This document shows positions 10,239 to 21,700 of a DNA stretch of 64,000 nucleotides, in pieces. The notes under the pieces were generated by a model. The model did no database searches. It saw only the letters and a program-made list of their open reading frames with translations, and was not told the origin of the DNA. Location of the stretch: assembly GCA_029948255.1 (NCBI GenBank), contig JALIZF010001645.1:124001-188000 (forward strand). Reading direction: 5' to 3'. Each line of letters begins with the position of its first letter. Position 1 is the first letter of the stretch. The position numbers and the translations under genes were made by a program. Origin of the DNA: Telmatactis stephensoni. Its lineage: Eukaryota; Cnidaria; Anthozoa; Actiniaria; Isophelliidae.

Positions 10239-11203
10239 TAAAAGCGTTCGAAACACAATCGGTCGAGTCACTTCTAATTTAGTAAACAAACAGACGATTG
10301 GAATATAAAGCAGGTATATAGAGATATTCATTTACATAGAAAATTTAGCCAAAACACCTGTGCTTTTCTCATTTATTTATTTAGTTTTAACGATATGATA
10401 CCTAAAGGATATCTTAGGCTTGAAATTATGTAGCATTTTGATTCACTGTCGGTCACGGCTTTGAAGTCTCGTGAGCAAAGTTATGCTGCAAGTGGCCTAA
10501 TTTACGGAAAAAAAGTTCACAGAAATTATTTCTTTGACAATTTTTAATTTAACTATTTGTACTTGCAAACAAATTTTTGCCTCAAATAATTAGTCGATTG
10601 ACGGAAGAGAATCCTCATGAACTTTTATCTGTCGGGCGCATACCATGCAATCGGTGGTAAACTCAATACGCCTCTTTGTTGTTGTTTTCTTGACAGACTC
10701 TGGCGGTAGTTCGCTTTCAAAATCTTTTGGTTTCTGTTTATTTTAACTCTGAATCAAAATTATTTTATTTCAAAGGGTTCTTTGTTTATCATTATCGATC
10801 ATTGCCTACTCGTTCAAAGTCGATCAATGATTGGTTCCGAAGTTTATTATTGGGCTTCCTGTGGAGTTACGCACGGACACCCGATGACTAAGTGGCTTCG
10901 CCTCTTCGAGGCTGTAGTTACAATAAATCGAAAAGCTCAAAAATATTTGTACTTCCCGTAACTCTAAAAATGTAAGGCGTTATCTAAAATATTTTCTTAA
11001 AATTGTCTTCGCCTGACTTACATGACTGGATGTCATATAAATAGAAGGTCAGTTCGACTAATATTAACCCAATGAGTTCTCCTCTAGCAATGTATCTTTC
11101 ACTCAAACTTCCACTAATATTAAACGACTACACTTCATTCAAATCAACCATAGATTACAAACACTAAAAGCGTGCAATACTTTGCTCTATTTACTACTTA
11201 ATG
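10239..11203. other. Intergenic, no gene seen
   Basis: AT-rich sequence with frequent stops in all frames. No ORF, RNA gene or clear repeat was recognised. Confidence 0.5.
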
Positions 11204-11209
11204 ATATAC

Positions 11210-12145
11210 GAGGGTCTCAATGGGGGGGTATCAGTCACGACTCACGCTTAAAAAAATCGCTTTTTCACGACTCACGATTAATTTTTCCGAATCACGGTTA
11301 ACGTCAGTAAGCGTTTTGAAGAATTTCCGATATAGCATGAAGAAAAATTTCGTTTTGAATTCAATTGCTGTTTCTTTTTGGCTGCTTGTCTCTTTGGCAA
11401 AAATGTTAATACATACTAGTAATGGAAACTCCAAGTCAAGCTGTTGTTGGGTAGCAATCCGAAAATTTTCAATCCTTCCGCCCATCTTTGCCAGACGATA
11501 TAGCTTGAGTTCAAATAAACCCAAGCCGAACGTTTTGGCCTGTTCCTTGAGGCCCAGGTCATCAATTATTTGCCTCTTGAGATCGTTGATCAAAGGTTGG
11601 TCATTAATCTTTAAACGGACCTTATCCCGCTCACAGGCCTAGGGCTTCTCTTCACCCGTCCGATAGAAGCTTACCATGCCTCTTATGACGGACATGGTCT
11701 TATAAACACAAGAGTTTTCTAAGTATTCGAGTACAAGTACAAGTCGAAGCAAAAACTATCACACGAATTACACAAGTTAGTCGATCATTGACACACTGAG
11801 GAAAGTAAAAACTGAGACGCCTGGACAAAGACCACCATGCAAGAGTGACATAGTGAGCGCCTGGCTGACGCCTATTCAACTCGCCCAGGAAGAGCGCCTG
11901 GCTGGCGCCTATTCAACTCGCCCAGGAAGACCAGGCAACGCTCAAATGTCATTGGTCTCACGCCCCAGCGCCACAGGAAAGTTCACCTAGACTTTAGATC
12001 ACTTAAATGTACTATAAAAAACGAAAATCACGGCTCACGCTACAAAAATTGTTCACGCCTCACGATTACTTTTTTCGAATTTTCACGACTCACGGTTAAT
12101 TTTTTAAGCGTTTCACGACTCACGCTTAACCCCATTGAGACCCTC
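11210..12145. mobile_element. TIR transposon with 6-bp target duplication
   Basis: A 936-bp element with 16-bp terminal inverted repeats GAGGGTCTCAATGGGG, flanked by the direct repeat ATATAC (11204-11209 and 12146-12151). Just inside both ends are clusters of CACGACTCACG units in opposite orientations, possibly subterminal transposase-binding repeats. No transposase is encoded, so it is non-autonomous. Its interior holds a non-repetitive stretch that looks like a captured exon (11344-11638, minus). Confidence 0.85.
11344..11638 (-). pseudogene. Possible captured host exon inside a transposon
   Basis: On the minus strand an open frame begins right after a CCCTAG acceptor-like site and reads through about 95 codons of ordinary, non-repetitive protein sequence (including INDLKRQIIDDLGLKE and GGRIENFRIATQQQ), then runs into the element's subterminal repeats. 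The composition is protein-like, unlike the surrounding repeats. I do not recognise the family; it has the look of a FERM- or RA-like small domain, but this is a guess. It probably is a gene fragment picked up by the 11210-12145 transposon. Confidence 0.4.
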
Positions 12146-12524
12146 ATATACATGTAAAAAATTCTCGATTTTGATTGGCTGAGAACAGCGACGTTAATCG
12201 CAGGAAAAAGGAATTTGCACTGCACCAGACCCTTCTTTATTTGTTGTACAATACTTTGTACCTGATGTTACACGTTGCTCTACGCGATATGCGATATGCG
12301 GATTTCACTGCGGGTTGCCGTGCGCAAGTTCAACTGCGCTTCCATGTGCTTTCTCTTTATTGTTACAGTTCTGCATTATAATATGCATTTTATATTGTTA
12401 TACTAATAAGTTTTGTAGTTGTTTAAGTTTTGTTTTTCATTATTAAAATTTCTATCAAAAACCTTAGCAATAACATTTTATTGTTCATTGTGTAAATTTT
12501 TCCATTTGATTAATTGCATATCTA

Positions 12525-12638
12525 GGCCTGTTTCAAATTCTTAATTACAAATATGCCAAATTCCTTGCAAATTACTCCAATCTTTTGTTGAATTTTTGTT
12601 GAATTTAGCACGTTAGATTTAGCATTTGAAACAAGCCT
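12525..12638. mobile_element. TA-target MITE (GGCCTGTTTCAAA family)
   Basis: Inverted ends GGCCTGTTTCAAAT and ATTTGAAACAAGCC with TA on both sides and a body containing TTGCAAATTACTCCAATCTT. The layout and core resemble the 124-bp element at 23943-24066, so both appear to belong to one Tc1/mariner-type MITE family. Confidence 0.65.
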
Positions 12639-12640
12639 TA

Positions 12641-12644
12641 GGAG

Positions 12645-12683
<39 letters not shown>

Positions 12684-12729
12684 AATTCTTTTGTTTTCTT
12701 TTCCCTGGGGGCCAGAGAACAAAAGAAGT

Positions 12730-12768
<39 letters not shown>

Positions 12769-12772
12769 CCCC
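12641..12772. mobile_element. Harbinger-like MITE with TTA target duplication
   Basis: A 132-bp foldback unit with ~43-bp arms (GGAGCTGTTTATATGGAGGC inward to AGCGGGCTGA) flanked by TTA (12638-12640 and 12773-12775). The 3-bp TTA duplication is typical of PIF/Harbinger elements. It directly abuts the preceding MITE, sharing the TTA. Confidence 0.75.
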
Positions 12773-12775
12773 TTA

Positions 12776-14865
12776 AACTATGCAACAGCAGCCATTAGAG
12801 CACCAACACTGGACACCAAACAAGAAGAGTGCAAATATCAAATACATTACTACACGCGGCTTCTAATCAATTACATAAATCGTATTCTCGCATACTTCCC
12901 TTTCTGATAGAAACTACTAGTTTAGTCCATTTTTACAGTCCACAGTCCATGCATCCCGTTGAAAATTTTTGTAATTGAAACCGAAAGTTTGTATACAATA
13001 TCTACTATACTAGGTTTATAACTGCAGGTTTGCACTTTTCAGTGATGTAGTCTTACTAATCGCAATATTTTGGATTTTATCTCAATCGAAACAAAATTAT
13101 GATAACCCTCCCCATTGTTTTTTTCTAAAGAAAACTTGGCCCTTCATTGATTAATATGAAAAAAACCCGAAGATTGCAATACAGTGCTGCATAAATCTTA
13201 AGAGTCAGGAAGGGAAACAGGGCCGCAGCAAGCCAAATTGTTTAGAGCGAGAGCAGCTGGGTGACAAAACCTGAAACTAATGCGCGTAAGGGACAGACGA
13301 TTGTCTAACAATATAATAAATCCAGAAATCGCTTAGCATGGGGGACTGCAGGAATTTCAGTTGCACGATGAAATATCGCTCGGCTTAAATTGTCCTCCCG
13401 ACTCGAGCAACCAATCGCAGCACGCTGGTTGACAGATATCTGTCAGATTATTTATATAATGCTTGCTGTCAGACTTCCCTAGAATCATACTTTAAAAATA
13501 AAATATTGGATATTTTAGATAGCCATTCTTTATTTTGAACTGAATGTGACATTATGTCTTATTTAGACTTGTAAAAACTTGTTTTTTCCACCACAGTCTA
13601 GCCTAACATTCCTTTAGGTGTTTGTTTACAGACCAGCATTAAACTGGTATAATTTGTCGACTGTTGCCACTGTAAAACTCTTTGAATTTTTAACATTTCA
13701 GACTGCCTTTGGTCATGTTACTGAAGTTACGTAATTAAACTAGCGCCCGGTTGAGTACACGTACGCATTATACGTCTAGTTTACTAGAGAAAGAATGATT
13801 AGAACACATATTACAAACTGAGAGTTCAAATGAAGCGTGTCGTAGATACAAGCGCTGTTTTGATGACTCAAACTCGGGTCGTAAACAAGTCAACTAACCC
13901 TAAGACGGGATTCTGTACAATCAGTGGTTAGTCTAGATCAAGTGAAGTGTATCTTACCTCTATTTGCCTCGATTGTCTCGAAAACGATATGATATAGTTG
14001 TATATACAAATGCAATATACAGCTGAAACACTTAGAAGTCCACGTTCTTACTCGCGATACTCGGTGTAGCAATATATCTAGAAGCCACGTGATAGTACAG
14101 TGGCCTGCGTCACATCCGGACTTTTCTTCCTTTTCTTCCTGTGACGCAGGCTAGTGATAGTGATTTCATTGGTTCAAGCACACCACGTGGTCCAAGCTAC
14201 AAAGTGCTGCATCATCTAGAGCAATGCATGTGGTGTTGAGACATTCCATCTTTTCTGTTCTGTACTTGTACTGCATTCATTGCTTACTAATCTTTCGATA
14301 TTTTGGGCTAGCGATAGATGATTCCACAGGAAGCCCAAGCCGACCATATTTCAGAAAATAAAGACGGAATTACTCAACTTTTTTATGCCTTACTTTTTTA
14401 AGTATTGATTACTCTATACTTATCCATCCCTTTTATCTAGAAGTTTTGATTTTTGAAGATGTGCTGTTCTGTTTATTTTTTTCTCGCCCTCTAAATACAG
14501 AGTTAAGCGAATAACATTTCAGCTTTTAAAAAGTCACCGTCTGAAACCACTCAAACAGAGATATATGCATTCTATGTACATTCTTGGTAGCTCAGAACAC
14601 ATTTTTTTTAAACTGGTTCAAAAAAATTAAAAAAAGGCACAAAACGGAGGTTCTGAGTAATATTCTTTTTATGTCCACGGCGTGGGTACACTGTCGCGAG
14701 TTGCATCTAGAGCGTCTTTACTCGTCGATGTGGTTCTACGGCAAGAGATATCGCGAGTGAACGCTGATAGAGCGTCCTGTTTGTAGTACAACTGGGTACC
14801 AGGTCACTATAAATTAACCGCTGTACGTCACATTCACGTCACATTCACCGCCACATGTAAGGGAA
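12776..14865. other. Intergenic, mostly featureless
   Basis: No gene recognised. The only structured piece is a 49-bp hairpin at 14103-14151 with GCCTGCGTCACA ends, which are also the ends of the larger foldback element at 29077-29695. Confidence 0.5.
14103..14151. repeat. Miniature hairpin with GCCTGCGTCACA ends
   Basis: GCCTGCGTCACA and its complement surround a 25-bp pyrimidine-rich spacer. Its left side also shares TCCGGACTTTTC with the element at 29077-29695, so this is probably an extreme deletion derivative. Confidence 0.55.
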
Positions 14866-15010
14866 TACGGAATCCAGAATCCACGAAAAATTTGGTTTTG
14901 GAATCAGGAATCTAGCACTTGGAATCTGGAATCCAGTCCTTGGAACCACGAATCCAGCCCTTTAAACCCGGAACATATCCAGCCCTTGGAATCCAGAATC
15001 CAGCCCTTAG
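14866..15010. repeat. Degenerate GGAATCCAG minisatellite
   Basis: Repeated variants of TTGGAATCCAGAATCCAGCCC, about eight imperfect units. Open frames across it are artefacts of the repeat. Confidence 0.7.
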
Positions 15011-15230
15011 AGAAAAAGGCCCAAGGCCAGAAAGGTCTCGAAAATCATCATGGAATCAAATGAGTCTAATATATCCTGTAAGATGCACAGAAAATAGGCA
15101 TTTCAAAAGGAAGAGAAACACATCGTCTTTGATAGCAATAGAAGTGTTGCCACGCTTATTTTCTGGCAAGGCCTTTGTGGCCTCGTTCTAGCTCATGTAC
15201 TAGGCTGCCATTTTTGACTAAGTCGTCTAT

Positions 15231-15531
15231 AAGGTTGTCGGACAAGGTACGTCAAGTCATTGAGAGTAAATCAATGACTAGTTTATATTCAAGGGTCAAG
15301 TGAAGTTGGCACCTTAATGTTAATATATATTTCTTCCTATTTCTTTCTAGGAGTTGCTATTTCATCCTGTTTTAAGGTGTCTCTCGGACAGAAAATGGGA
15401 AAAATATGCAAGGTTTTGGTTCAGGTATGAGACCTTTTAAAGATTGGCGAATTTCGAAGCCTTAGGAGCTGCAACACCTATTATAAAAAGGTTGTCGGAC
15501 AAGGTACGTCAAGTCATTGAGAGTAAATCCA
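15231..15531. repeat. Pair of 43-bp direct repeats
   Basis: The string beginning AAGGTTGTCGGACAAGGTAC is present at 15231-15273 and again at 15489-15531 without visible change, 258 bp apart. This is a local duplication of unknown origin. Confidence 0.75.
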
Positions 15532-16083
15532 AAGGAAGTATGGGTAAAAATTACAAGTTGTAAATTGGACATATTCAGTAAGTCTCTCTCCTAAGTAAAA
15601 ATAAACGTCCTTGTTGAAAGCAAATGAGTGACAAAAACCTTCAATCTTAGACTTTTCATGTATGGAAGAAAATTTGACTAAATTATACGTCATCAAAAAC
15701 GCTGCTCTCAAAATGTAAAGAATTTTTTCAAAAAATGGGATCAAAATTCTGAAGAAAAACGTTTACAATTCAGATCACGAAGGGCTAAAGTGTCGAATAA
15801 ACATATTTATTTTTTAACGTACAGTTCCCTTTAAAAACTTATACTAAAGCCGAAAAGAGGATAAAATATTTTATAACATTCGATATAACGCGCACTCTGA
15901 TTGGCCCATGGGCTGCACCGCGCGCACGCACTATCTTCGTCATCGTCCTTTTCAACTAGTTCGTTTTCAAGATGGTGACACATACAACGCGCGCTCTGAC
16001 TGGCTGAAAATCCTATGAACTATTTCCCCATGGGCTGCACGGCTCCGTTTCTTACGTTCTAGGCTCTGTTGCAAATCATTTAG
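15532..16083. other. Intergenic, no gene seen
   Basis: Two diverged copies of an ACGCGCRCTCTGAYTGGC / CCCATGGGCTGCAC motif lie at about 15890-15920 and 15988-16040. Nothing else was recognised. Confidence 0.45.
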
Positions 16084-16230
16084 ACAACAGAAAATCGTGC
16101 GCCCATTGCGTTATAGACGCACTTGAGAAAATATAAAGAAATCTATCTTAACAAACTTACGTTTGTTAATCGTTCTTTATATTTTCTCTCGTGCGTCTAT
16201 AACGCAATGGGCGCACGATTTTCTGTTGTG
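16084..16230. mobile_element. Foldback MITE, 147 bp
   Basis: Arms of about 57 bp starting ACAACAGAAAATCGTGCGCC, perfectly inverted for the outer ~39 bp, around a short loop. No ORF and no clear target duplication. Confidence 0.75.
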
Positions 16231-16739
16231 TTATTGATAAACATCTACCCACGGTACCTTTCGGTCTAGTCACGTAGGCTTGAACTCTCTCGTGTGACAA
16301 CTTTTTATACTAGAGACCTTAAGATTGACGTTTTTGGCAACTGAACCACTAACGACAAACGACAAAATTTGACCTTGATTTTGATTTTACATTTTACTTT
16401 AATCCTAAAATCAATCCAACAAGCCAATAAAGAACAAATCTCTTAACAACAGAAAAGACATATATTTTCACTTGTGCGAAAAAGCGGCTGAGGACAGACG
16501 GCTAAAGTTTGTCATTTGGCGGTTGCCGTTTGCCGTAAACGTCAATCTCTACTGCGTAACTCCTTGCGGCTGGCTTTCCCCTCTCTCCCTATTCGTGTTT
16601 TATATATGGTCGCCCAGATCGGTCTTCGTGGCGTTAATTATGGCCGTATGAAACTGACTGGCAGGGGCAGCAGTTCTGAAGCTTTATATATGATTTTGTT
16701 TTCGTATACAGTTTACATTTTTTATATTCAATATATGAA

Positions 16740-17010
16740 CAAGTTTTAAGATTTTAAGATATAGATGTGTATTATATATATTGTTGCTCGCCAAGTAATC
16801 TCAAAACCCTTGCTATGTCTCGAACACACCATTTCGAACACACCGGGATGCTCTGTCGACAGTCATTTTCTCTCGGCTATCTCATTCGAACATATCCCCC
16901 CTTCTCCCGGCACTAATCTAGATTAGTTCTTGGTATTTGTTAGGATTTTGAAATAGTACCGAGCATCCCTTGAAGTTCACTCATTTTCACTGGCAGCCAT
17001 ATAAAGTCCC
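16740..17010. repeat. Dispersed repeat, copy 1
   Basis: Shares TTTTAAGATATAGATGT, CGCCAAGTAATCTCAAAACC, ATGTCTCGAACAC and CACTAATCTAGATT, in the same order and orientation, with 38825-39175. A non-coding interspersed element about 270-350 bp long. Confidence 0.75.
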
Positions 17011-17031
17011 TGCTGTTAAATTAAACTTAGA

Positions 17032-17046
17032 GAGAGAGAGAGAGAT
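17032..17046. repeat. Short GA microsatellite
   Basis: Seven GA dinucleotides followed by related ATAGATAG-like sequence. Confidence 0.6.
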
Positions 17047-17579
17047 AGCTAGAAGTCCTAGATCGATAGACAGAGATGAATGCTTTATTTACATTATCTT
17101 GAAGCCAAGAGGCCCAGTTACCTAGTTTTTTACAAATCTTAACTATAAAAAATCACATTTAATTTAATTACTTAATTCATAAAATATAAGATAGAATATG
17201 TTATGCTAACAGTCTCGCAGCTGACTTTACTGTATTAATAATGAACGATAAAATTTATTGAATAATACTTATAAAATTATAATAAAAAGACATAAAAAAT
17301 CAGACACTTTCAAATAGTATCCCGATGTCAATTACTGATAATCAAAGACATCAAGCTGTACAAAAAAGCATCATCGTCGACGCTTGAAAGTGGTGGTTTT
17401 GAGTTTTCGGTTTTGGAAAAAAATGAAAACCATTCAACTAACTTTTTACATTGATAAGTGATATCTGTCCTTGCGTTTTTGGAATACAGCTATATTGCAT
17501 TTATGTCTCAATATTCCCATTTTAGGTTTACCAAGCGTTATCCTCGATTACACGTTCTATAGCTATTTGCACAAACTTC

Positions 17580-17816
17580 GACCCTTTCAAACGGAACCTA
17601 GAAACTGAGACTGAAATGGCTCGTGGGTTCACTAATAAGACATGGATTTCGATATGTTTTATCTATGAATTCGCTACATAATCGTGTTTTGAATACTAAA
17701 AATTTGACTCGTCGCTGTTTGAAATGTCCATATTTACAGACACTTCTTTAAAATCATCTAATCAACCGATTTCCCAGTGTTCATTTCGGTCTCAGCTTCT
17801 ATGTTTTGAAAGGGTC
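17580..17816. mobile_element. MITE with GACCCTTTCAAA ends
   Basis: A 237-bp unit with inverted ends GACCCTTTCAAA and inner arms GAAACTGAGACTGAAATGG / CATTTCGGTCTCAGCTTCTA. Same family as 1132-1343. No ORF. Confidence 0.75.
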
Positions 17817-17890
17817 AATGAAATATTCCACTGATCCTTCTCATGATACATTGCACCAATTTGCTGTATTTTCTCTGGCGTAGGATAAAA

Positions 17891-18032
17891 TAGTTATACA
17901 ATAGTTTCTCGTGGCATATACTGTGGATATCCCACTCGTAACTTGTATTTTCTTTGTATACACATATACTAGAAAATACAAGTGACTCGTGGGATATTCC
18001 ACGGTATGCCAATCGAAACCATTGTATAACTA
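17891..18032. mobile_element. Foldback MITE, 142 bp
   Basis: Nearly complete inverted arms from TAGTTATACAATAGTTTC inward through ACTTGTATTTTCT, with a ~15-bp loop. Non-coding. Confidence 0.7.
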
Positions 18033-18036
18033 CTAT

Positions 18037-18715
18037 ATATTCTTTAGAACTTTAATAGCGGCACGTGGAAAGGAAAGGAATGCATACAGGTGGACAAAGC
18101 CGGCAAATATTTTAGAATTCCACAGAAATTAAATTGCTGTTTATTTTTTGCTATTTTTAGCGCAATCGAGGCTAAGACTTATCAACAAAGAACTTGAAAC
18201 TGGACTATTATCTGGGAATACTGATAAACGTAATAAGCTTTATACTAATTATGTGAGACATTTAGCTCTTATTCAGCATAGAAAGTAATTTGATTGGTAT
18301 GTTACAAAAATAATCTTCTGATCTGCTCCTATGACAACACATATATCGCAAAACGTAGACGGTCGAAGATCTCAATCTGGATCTAAATCTGAATGTGGAT
18401 CTGAATCTGAATCTTAGACCAAATAGAATTGTGGGAATGATTCCGTCTTTAAATGTGCGTAATAGCATCCATTCATAGCCATTTATCACTTCATATTGTT
18501 ATTCAATCATTCTAAGTTAATACCAACCTTCCTTCCGCTCTGCTTAGATTCAGAATCAGATCTCAGACTGTCTACGTTTTTGAAACACTTATTTACCATA
18601 CGTATAGATATATACAGCTAAGTATTTGTAGACAAGACATTTTGTTATGACAAAGCCTAGCATTTTGAACGTTTTCGTTATTCAAATTTGTCATTAGTTC
18701 CTTCAAGTTCAGTGA
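18037..18715. other. 3' flank of Roco B, no gene seen
   Basis: Contains a short GGATCTRAATCTGAAT-type repeat near 18365-18415 and otherwise nothing recognised. The transcript of Roco B should end here; I could not single out a convincing poly(A) signal. Confidence 0.4.
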
Positions 18716-21700
18716 CTAGCGTTCTACAATCTCATATTTCGCATTGTGTTCTTCACATAGCCACAGCCATTCGTTGAACCTATCCACATATGTACAAACC
18801 AAAGGACCAAAGTCACGCCCTGTTGCTTTAATCTCTAGGAATCGAGAAAGTTCACTGCGTTGAAGCCCACGTGATGATTTCAGTTCCTTTAGATCGTCGT
18901 TGGGTGAACCAAGAGTCGTCTTTAAATGAGGGTACTTGTCAAGGTAGTTCTCAAGAAGACCCTCGAGGTCTTTACGAACGGTTTCTGCTGCACTGGCTGC
19001 TGCTACTCCAGCTTTGCAATGAGGTTCAACAGCAGACGTTATTTTGAAAGGGGCACCAAGAGCTGAGATGACACGCAAAATCTTACATACTCGTTTGCCA
19101 TATTTCTCGAAAAACTGCTTGGGTTTTCCAACACGGAATCCAGGAGAAGCCACAAAATGCCATTCACCAGGGCATTCACACAGTAGATGGACAGCATATC
19201 CATCTCTGATGTAGGAGTATACAAAACGGTCCTTTAAAGAAAGACCCTCCAAGTTGATGGGCAAAACAGCAAAGAGTTTTGGACAAAAATGGTCTTCAAG
19301 GGTTTCACCCACGATTCGTCCGGATTGGCCAACTACTGATGGAACAACGACAGAAGAACTCAGTTTTCCGGCCAAAATGTCTTGTACACTTCCAACGTTG
19401 TGACCCTTTGGACAAAATCCTTCGTGAGAATAATCAAAGTCAAAGCACGAAGGGTCGTGGACTTTCTTCATCTCACACTGTGGGCATACAATTTGTTCTT
19501 TGTATGTGATACCTGGATAGCGTCGAGATTTTACTTCTCCAATAGTGAATCTGATACTTGGTACCATACAACAAGGATTTGGGCCTCGTATCGTCACCTT
19601 CAAGGAGTTGTTGTAGGGCATCAGCTCAAAATGGATTCTATGGAATGACGATGTATGCTGTTGATTGCTGTTGCAGTTGTCCTCAAAAGCAATCTTCTTT
19701 AGCAGGTATTGTTCCTCGTGCATACGGCACATATTATCTTCTTTAGTGATGTACACCACATTGAAACGATAATATAGAGGTGGCACGTTGGAGATGAAGG
19801 ACTCCTGCTTCTTGTTGATGGCTACAATTAAATCTGGAAAAAATGATGTCGGTAAAAAGCTGAACAAAAACAAAAGGCTCGTTTGCCTTTCATTGAGATC
19901 GGGTAACGGTTGCCACATTTCTCGATTTGGCCATCCAACAGGAAGGTTGCAAGGGAACAATTCCTCTGTCTCTGAGATGCTAAAGCACAGACCAACACTT
20001 CTAAACAGACTGATCAGTTTGGAACGGTTTTCCTCATTCATGTCGTGCCAAAGTTGAGGTAGTGCAGAATGATGCAACACCCCTTCACAAATGGCGTCCA
20101 CACATGAACGATGGGAGATGAGTGTACGAAGCTTGTTGGAGAGCCATTGAGGATCCAGAATGACGACGTCTTTCATTTCAGGTATGTCCTCATACCAGAG
20201 AAAGTCGCCTTGTGAGTAAAAGAATCGGAGCATGGCTACAGTCGAGGTGTGGCTTGTAATCCCCACTTCATGTGCAAGGTCATGAACACAAGTTAAAGAT
20301 AAAATAGGTTGATTTTTCATTTCCTCTTCCTGTGACAGCTTTGACTTAATAGTTTCGCGAAACGATAACCATTTCTCAGGTATTGTGCCAGGAAAAGTAT
20401 GATTCTTGAGTTTGTTGATTGACGATTCGACTTTCATTTTTAGGTTTGCTATATTTGTGTTTGTGACACCACTTACTTCATAGTAACCTAAAATATGAGG
20501 AATGCATGTGTAGTGAGAATTCGGTTCTGGTAAGACGTCGAGGCTGTTAAGTGGAAGTTTACTAGAAACGGTGGTGTCTTTGTCAGAAAGCTTGTCAGGA
20601 TTACACAGCAGACATTCTTCATACATATTACCTTGGAACGAATCAACATGCTGCTGACGATATTTACCGACTATTTCGCACAATAAGAAACGGATTCTTG
20701 CAAGTACCTCTGAGCTTAATATAGGTTGATCGACCTGAGTACCAACAATAATGACATAGGAGTGCACATCTTGACTTGCAATTGTCTGCAGCCAAAGCTC
20801 AAGTCTGCAGAATTGGTCAGTGGAGCGAACATCTTTGCTAACTGGTACAAGGCTCAAATTAAATACAACTAAATGAAGACAATTTGGAGAAAAGAAAAGA
20901 GTATGCGTATTCAGATATTCAACATCTCCTGCAAGATCATAAATTTTGCAGTTAGTGTTGTTTAACTGTAGAACTGATACGTCGACACCATCCGTCTTTG
21001 GAGGAGGAGTGGTGTTCCGTAACCATCTCGACAAGGAGCTACTCTTCAAGCTTTTAATTACGGTACTTTTACCAACGCCCTCCTGTCCTGCGACCATCAA
21101 TTTAGCTTCTTTATTCTTTGCCAACTTTTCCGTAAATTCATGAAGATATTGAAGTATCTCTTGGACTGACCTAGAGACAACTGATGGAGGTGGGAAAGTC
21201 ATTTTGTGTCGATCAAATAACAATGTATGGAGCTTGCTTAGATAGCTTAGAGTGCCTGGAAGTCTCACAAAATTGTTACAAGTAACATCCAAAACTTGCA
21301 ATTTGCTGAGATTCCCGATCACAGAAGGAACCTCGTCTCTTTCTGTATCACACTGCTTCAGTACAAGATATTCCAACGAGTGGCTGACATTTGAAGGAAA
21401 TACAAGGCTGGATAGTTCACATTTGGTATTGACAATTATAAGGTGTACTAAACCTTTCGAAAAGGCAGATAGAATGTTAAACGTTAACGTTAGTGATCCA
21501 GTGCAACTAATTATCAACAAACTGCGTATTTTGATTGGGGCACACGACAGAATGAGACTCTCGATAGCTGAACAATCTTGTTTGACAAAACGCAATGAAA
21601 TGGCATGACTCTTACCAAACACGTCTTCCTTTCTTATGTCCTGAACATTATCACATGTTTGATGCTTTAACTCATCGTGACGCCACCACGTACAATTTGA

